Positions 60,507 through 64,000 of a stretch of DNA of 64,000 nt are shown here, in pieces. Positions within the stretch are counted from its first letter, which is position 1. Every line of letters starts with the position of its first letter. The position numbers and the translations under genes were made by a program. Source of the stretch: Photobacterium sp. Ph5. GTDB lineage: Bacteria; Pseudomonadota; Gammaproteobacteria; Enterobacterales; Vibrionaceae. The notes beneath the pieces are model-generated. The model was not told the DNA's origin. It ran no database searches and saw only the letters and a list, made by a program, of their open reading frames with translations. The stretch lies in NCBI RefSeq assembly GCF_022129445.1, contig NZ_JADQAQ010000016.1:1-64000 (forward strand). Reading direction: 5' to 3'.

Positions 60507-62339
60507 GTGAGCACAACTTCAGTAACACCACAATTATCCCAATTAAATATCTTTCCCGTAAAATCAATAGCAGGTATCAGCCAATCTAAAGTTTGGGTCG
60601 AAAAACAAGGGATCAGTTTCGATCGTCGTTTCATGGTTGCTACCCTATCAGGCGATATGATCACGGCACGTAAATCTCCCAAGATGGTAAAAGTGAAAGC
60701 GGCGCTAATTGCCGATGGCATCGTACTTAGCTATGAAGATAAAGCCTGTTTAGTGTTGAAGTATGCTCAATTTGATATGGCGGAAGCGTCATCAAGAGTG
60801 TGGGGAGATACATTCATCGCCTATACTACGACTGAGCAAGCTAATTCATGGTTTAGTGATGTGTTAGGACAACCCGTTCAGTTGTTGTTTACGGGAGAGC
60901 AATCAAACCGTCTTCGTCCTAAAATTAGTCAAAATGTGAGTTTTGCTGATGGTTATCCGTTATTAGTGATCAGTGAAGCCTCGCTTCAAGCGCTTAATGA
61001 GCGTAGTAGTGAACACCACACCATGGATCAGTTTAGAACCAACTTAGTGGTGAGTAATACGGAAGCGTTCGCGGAAGATGGTTGGAAACGCATTCGGATT
61101 GGTGAGGTTGAGTTTGAAGCGGTCAAACCTTGTTCTCGATGTATTTTAACCACGGTCGATCCGAAATCAGCAATGTTTAGCGAAAGTAAAGAGCCGTTGG
61201 TTACGATGGCAAAATTCCGCGCCGATGAAACGGGTAATGTCTATTTTGGACAAAATCTTGTGGCGCGTAATGAAGGTATTATTTCTGTTGGTGACACTAT
61301 TGAAATATTAGAAACGAAACCGAAAGAAATATATGCAGATAACAGTGAGCAAAAATTACAGCTTACGTGTGTAGAGCGTGAAGATATAGCACAAGATTTC
61401 ACTACATTTTGGCTAGAGTCTCATCAAGAAAACCAAGCATTACCGACTTATTTACCGGGGCAACACCTGCCTATTCAACTAGAAGTGAATGGCGAATATA
61501 TTTCTCGTCGCTATACATTATCTTCTAGCCCATCACGACCGGGGCGTTATGCAATATCAGTAAAACGAGTTAATGACGGTCGCATCTCTAATTGGTTACA
61601 TGAGCATTTTCAAGTCGGTGATACATTGGTGTCTGAATCGCCGAGCGGTGATTTTCACCTAGGGGTTCATACTGATAAATTATTATTACTCTCGGGTGGT
61701 AGTGGTGTAACACCAATGATGTCGATGCTACGTTATTTATCCGATCATGATTTAGTGCGTGATGTGGTGTTTTATCATCAATGCCGTACTGAAGCTGATA
61801 TTCCTTATTTAGAGGAATTACGCGCAATAGAAGAGAAACATCCTTCACTTGATTTACGTATCGTATTAACGCAACCAAAACGCGACTGGCAAGGTGAATC
61901 TGGACGACTAAGCATTGGTCATTTAGCCATGATGAGTGATTTAGATAAACGTCAGGTATTTGTTTGTGGCCCTGATGCGTTTATGTCGTCTGCGAAAAAG
62001 TTATTGCTCAATATGGGAATGGCAGCTTCTCGTTATCACCAAGAAGCGTTTGGTCCTGTACGTCATGCACTTGAAGAAAAAAAGACGGTCGAATTATCAA
62101 TTGATGGACAGCTTTTCCAAGGGAATAACCAAGCAACATTATTAGAGCAAGCAGAAACGGCTGGTATTAATATGGATTATAGCTGCCGCGCTGGTTTTTG
62201 TGGGGCTTGTAAGGTCACAGTGAAATCTGGAGAGGTAGAACAACCAGAAGTTCCAGCACTTTCATCGCAAGAGCGTGCTGAAGGGAAAGTGCTAGCGTGT
62301 TGCTGTGTGCCTAGAAGTGATCTAGAAATAATTAAATAG
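60507..62339 (+). CDS. MOSC domain-flavin reductase-[2Fe-2S] ferredoxin fusion
   Basis: 610 residues. The GTG at 60507 is chosen because GGAGAGAG lies before it at good spacing. In order: MOSC N-terminal beta-barrel (SQLNIFPVKSIAG), MOSC domain with the molybdenum-ligand Cys in VKPCSRCILTTVDP (C209, C212) and FGQNLVARN, a FAD domain (RRYTLSSSPSRPG), an NAD(P) domain (LLLLSGGSGVTPMMSMLRYL, VFVCGPDAFMSSAKKLLL), and a C-terminal plant-type [2Fe-2S] domain (CRAGFCGACKVTV, with C560, C565, C568 and a late Cys in LACCC). E. coli YcbX has MOSC and ferredoxin parts but needs CysJ for electrons; the fused reductase would make this one self-sufficient. The expected activity is reduction of N-hydroxylated bases and related compounds. 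Confidence 0.88.
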   Translation: MSTTSVTPQLSQLNIFPVKSIAGISQSKVWVEKQGISFDRRFMVATLSGDMITARKSPKMVKVKAALIADGIVLSYEDKACLVLKYAQFDMAEASSRVWGDTFIAYTTTEQANSWFSDVLGQPVQLLFTGEQSNRLRPKISQNVSFADGYPLLVISEASLQALNERSSEHHTMDQFRTNLVVSNTEAFAEDGWKRIRIGEVEFEAVKPCSRCILTTVDPKSAMFSESKEPLVTMAKFRADETGNVYFGQNLVARNEGIISVGDTIEILETKPKEIYADNSEQKLQLTCVEREDIAQDFTTFWLESHQENQALPTYLPGQHLPIQLEVNGEYISRRYTLSSSPSRPGRYAISVKRVNDGRISNWLHEHFQVGDTLVSESPSGDFHLGVHTDKLLLLSGGSGVTPMMSMLRYLSDHDLVRDVVFYHQCRTEADIPYLEELRAIEEKHPSLDLRIVLTQPKRDWQGESGRLSIGHLAMMSDLDKRQVFVCGPDAFMSSAKKLLLNMGMAASRYHQEAFGPVRHALEEKKTVELSIDGQLFQGNNQATLLEQAETAGINMDYSCRAGFCGACKVTVKSGEVEQPEVPALSSQERAEGKVLACCCVPRSDLEIIK

Positions 62340-62358
62340 TGAGCTGTGGGTAAATTAG

Positions 62359-62390
62359 AAGGCAATGTAAGTGATTACATTGCCTTTTTT
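62359..62390 (+). terminator. Rho-independent terminator after the MOSC fusion gene
   Basis: AAGGCAATGTAA/TTACATTGCCTT (12 bp) with loop GTGA is followed by T6. Confidence 0.92.
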
Positions 62391-62715
62391 ATAATCATTA
62401 ACATCTTATTTTTTATGATTATATTTATAGTTGATGATGTGATTTTAATATTTAGATAAAAAAATAAAAAAGAGAGTTAATTTTATCAATTTTTAAAATT
62501 GATCTAGGACAATAAAATAGAGCACTGAAATTTCTCAGAAAAAACCATTTTATTAACATTAAAGTCTAATGCTCTGATATTAAATAAGTTAATACATTTT
62601 TATTGTTAATATGTTGTTTTATCGGATTTATCTATTGTTATGTCCGATTTTTCCAGATGGATATCCATATTAGAAGCGATTATTTTCTCTTGAAATAGTT
62701 CTTTTAGGTATACTC
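62391..62715. other. AT-rich control region of the tri-heme peroxidase gene
   Basis: About 325 bp without a gene. It has the FNR-like box at 62499-62516, and AAATTGAT just before it. The remainder is AT-rich with no other recognised sites. Confidence 0.45.
62499..62516 (+). promoter_or_regulatory. FNR-like box upstream of the tri-heme peroxidase gene
   Basis: TTGATCTAGGACAATAAA, matching 17 of 18 positions with the box before norR (48802-48819). The half-site TTGAT fits FNR well; the other half, GACAA, is a weaker match to ATCAA. It is about 200 bp before the start codon. Confidence 0.5.
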
Positions 62716-64000
62716 ATGAAAAAATCATCGTATGTTGCATTGGCAATAGGAGCGGGTGTTGTAGGTTATTTAGCAACGGTATACGCCGTTGATCAAGGAG
62801 ATAAAAAGCTCCATCAACAATACCTTTCACAAGCTAATTTGGTTAAAGTCGATCCTCTTTCTCAGCAAGCTTTTAAGATTTTTAACCAAAAAGGCTGTCA
62901 GTATTGCCACACAACTAATAGCGAAATGCCGTTTTACGCGAACTTACCCGTGGCAAAACAGTTAATGGCACATGATGTTAAAAAGGCACTTCGTCAATTT
63001 AATATCACAGCATTAATGGATCAGGTTCAGCAAAATAAACCGATCTCTCAAGTTGAATTAGCGAAATTAGAATCGGTATTAGATGATGGTGCAATGCCAC
63101 CGAAACAATATTTACTCATGCACTGGCGATCAGATTTATCACCACAAGAAACGGATGTGTTATTAAAGTGGGTAAAAGAAGAGCGTGTTAAATATTATGC
63201 GGATCCACAGGTTGTTGCAGAATATAAATATGATGCAGTACAGCCTATTTCAACCACCTTTAAAGTGGATGAAGGAAAAGTTAAATTAGGTGAAGAGCTT
63301 TACCATGATAAGCGTTTATCGGGTAATAATACCGTTGCTTGTTCAACGTGCCATAGCTTAACTGGTGGTGGTGTTGATCATTTAAAAACCTCAACGGGAA
63401 TTAATGGTGCAAAAGGTCCAATTAATGCGCCAACGGTGTTTAACTCTGTATTTAATATTCATCAGTTCTGGGATGGTCGTGCTAAAGATCTGCAAGAACA
63501 AGCTGGTGGTCCACCAATGAACCCTATAGAGATGGGGGCGGGCTCTTGGCAGCATATTATCGATAAACTTGATAAAGACTCGTCATTAAAAGCACAGTTT
63601 ACTGCGCTCTATCCTAAGCAAGGGATCAGTGAATATAGTATTACTAATGCGATTGCTGAGTTTGAAAAAACACTCGTTACGCCAAATAGCCGTTTTGATA
63701 AATTCTTGAAAGGCGACAAAACTGCATTAACGCAACAAGAGCAAGAAGGTTACGCATTGTTTAAAGCGAATAAATGTCAAACTTGTCATACTGGTCAGGC
63801 AATGGGTGGTTTATCGTTTGAAGTGATGGGGCTGAAAGATGATTACTTTGGCGACCGTGGTCATGTAACTGAAGTAGACAATGGTCGTTTTAATGTAACG
63901 AAAGATGATAACGATATGCATCGCTTTAAAGTGCCTACATTACGTAATGTGGCATTAACTGCACCTTATTTCCATGATGCGAGTGCTACAACGTTAGAGC
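62716..64000 (+). CDS. Tri-heme cytochrome c peroxidase (YhjA/Ccp type), incomplete at the right edge
   Basis: At least 428 residues, running off the window. A hydrophobic N-terminal segment (YVALAIGAGVVGYLATVYA) is an anchor or signal. Three c-type haem motifs are seen: CQYCH (C61, C64, H65), CSTCH (C209, C212, H213) and CQTCH (C354, C357, H358). The second and third belong to the common di-haem peroxidase core (LGEELYHDKRLSGNNTVACS, APTVFNSVFNIHQFWDGR, FKVPTLRNVALTAPYFHD). The first is in an extra N-terminal domain as in YhjA, a quinol peroxidase that lets cells respire on hydrogen peroxide in low oxygen. An FNR-like box about 200 bp upstream fits low-oxygen control. TTTTAGGTATACTC precedes the ATG. 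Confidence 0.93.
   Translation, partial: MKKSSYVALAIGAGVVGYLATVYAVDQGDKKLHQQYLSQANLVKVDPLSQQAFKIFNQKGCQYCHTTNSEMPFYANLPVAKQLMAHDVKKALRQFNITALMDQVQQNKPISQVELAKLESVLDDGAMPPKQYLLMHWRSDLSPQETDVLLKWVKEERVKYYADPQVVAEYKYDAVQPISTTFKVDEGKVKLGEELYHDKRLSGNNTVACSTCHSLTGGGVDHLKTSTGINGAKGPINAPTVFNSVFNIHQFWDGRAKDLQEQAGGPPMNPIEMGAGSWQHIIDKLDKDSSLKAQFTALYPKQGISEYSITNAIAEFEKTLVTPNSRFDKFLKGDKTALTQQEQEGYALFKANKCQTCHTGQAMGGLSFEVMGLKDDYFGDRGHVTEVDNGRFNVTKDDNDMHRFKVPTLRNVALTAPYFHDASATTLE

Overview
The window looks like a chromosomal segment of a marine gammaproteobacterium of the family Vibrionaceae, most likely Photobacterium or a close relative. The DNA is AT-rich. The gene set points the same way: FabV-type enoyl reductase, a YeeN-type YebC protein, a norR-hcp-hcr nitrosative-stress cluster, a tri-heme cytochrome c peroxidase, MurR/MurQ, MltC, PutP and a Lon-like protease. 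The genus call is inference from gene families and base composition. There is no rRNA and no replication gene; the one RNA gene seen is the 3' part of a tRNA-Asn at the left edge.

Layout. 1-13 kb: tRNA-Asn, a MarC-family membrane protein, a tiny membrane protein, two tandem L,D-transpeptidase paralogues, fabV with an HSL-type hydrolase, a HExxH lipoprotein, a YbaK-type editing protein, ogt, an M14 peptidase, and a two-gene operon of a Tat-exported lipase-like protein and a phospholipase D-like protein. 13-20 kb: dps, an asparagine-synthetase-like enzyme without its glutaminase cysteine plus a Nudix hydrolase, a YebC-family protein, an IclR regulator with a metal-site-altered arginase/HutG relative, and an AT-rich outer-membrane protein. 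20.7-22.3 kb is a graveyard of two unrelated insertion sequences, an IS3-family fragment and a decayed ISAs1-family transposase. 22.4-25.4 kb is a polyamine module (potD divergent from puuB and ridA). 25.5-28.5 kb holds a zinc-ribbon transposase-like protein and deoD.

28.6-32.5 kb is a tightly packed four-gene surface-glycan cluster (two glycosyltransferases, a hexapeptide acyltransferase, a PhyH-type dioxygenase). 32.5-38.5 kb carries a PCuAC copper chaperone, a trimeric autotransporter adhesin with an unusually regular stalk, an SMR transporter divergent from a LysR regulator, and a beta-barrel outer-membrane protein. 38.6-43.7 kb holds a fused double PTPS/QueD-like protein, a Lon-like protease and putP.

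44-49 kb is the nitrosative-stress block hcr-hcp-norR. Its control elements can be read in the sequence: a sigma-54 promoter, paired GT-N7-AC NorR sites, a similar palindrome before norR, and a terminator between hcp and hcr. An FNR-like 18-mer before norR recurs with one mismatch before the tri-heme peroxidase gene at the right edge, suggesting that the two loci share oxygen-responsive control. 49-57 kb is cell-envelope related (a large AsmA protein, murR/murQ, mltC and a small secreted coiled-coil protein). 57-64 kb holds terC, a truncated LysR gene beside a DJ-1/PfpI protein, a cytochrome b561-like protein, a MOSC-reductase-ferredoxin fusion and the incomplete peroxidase gene.
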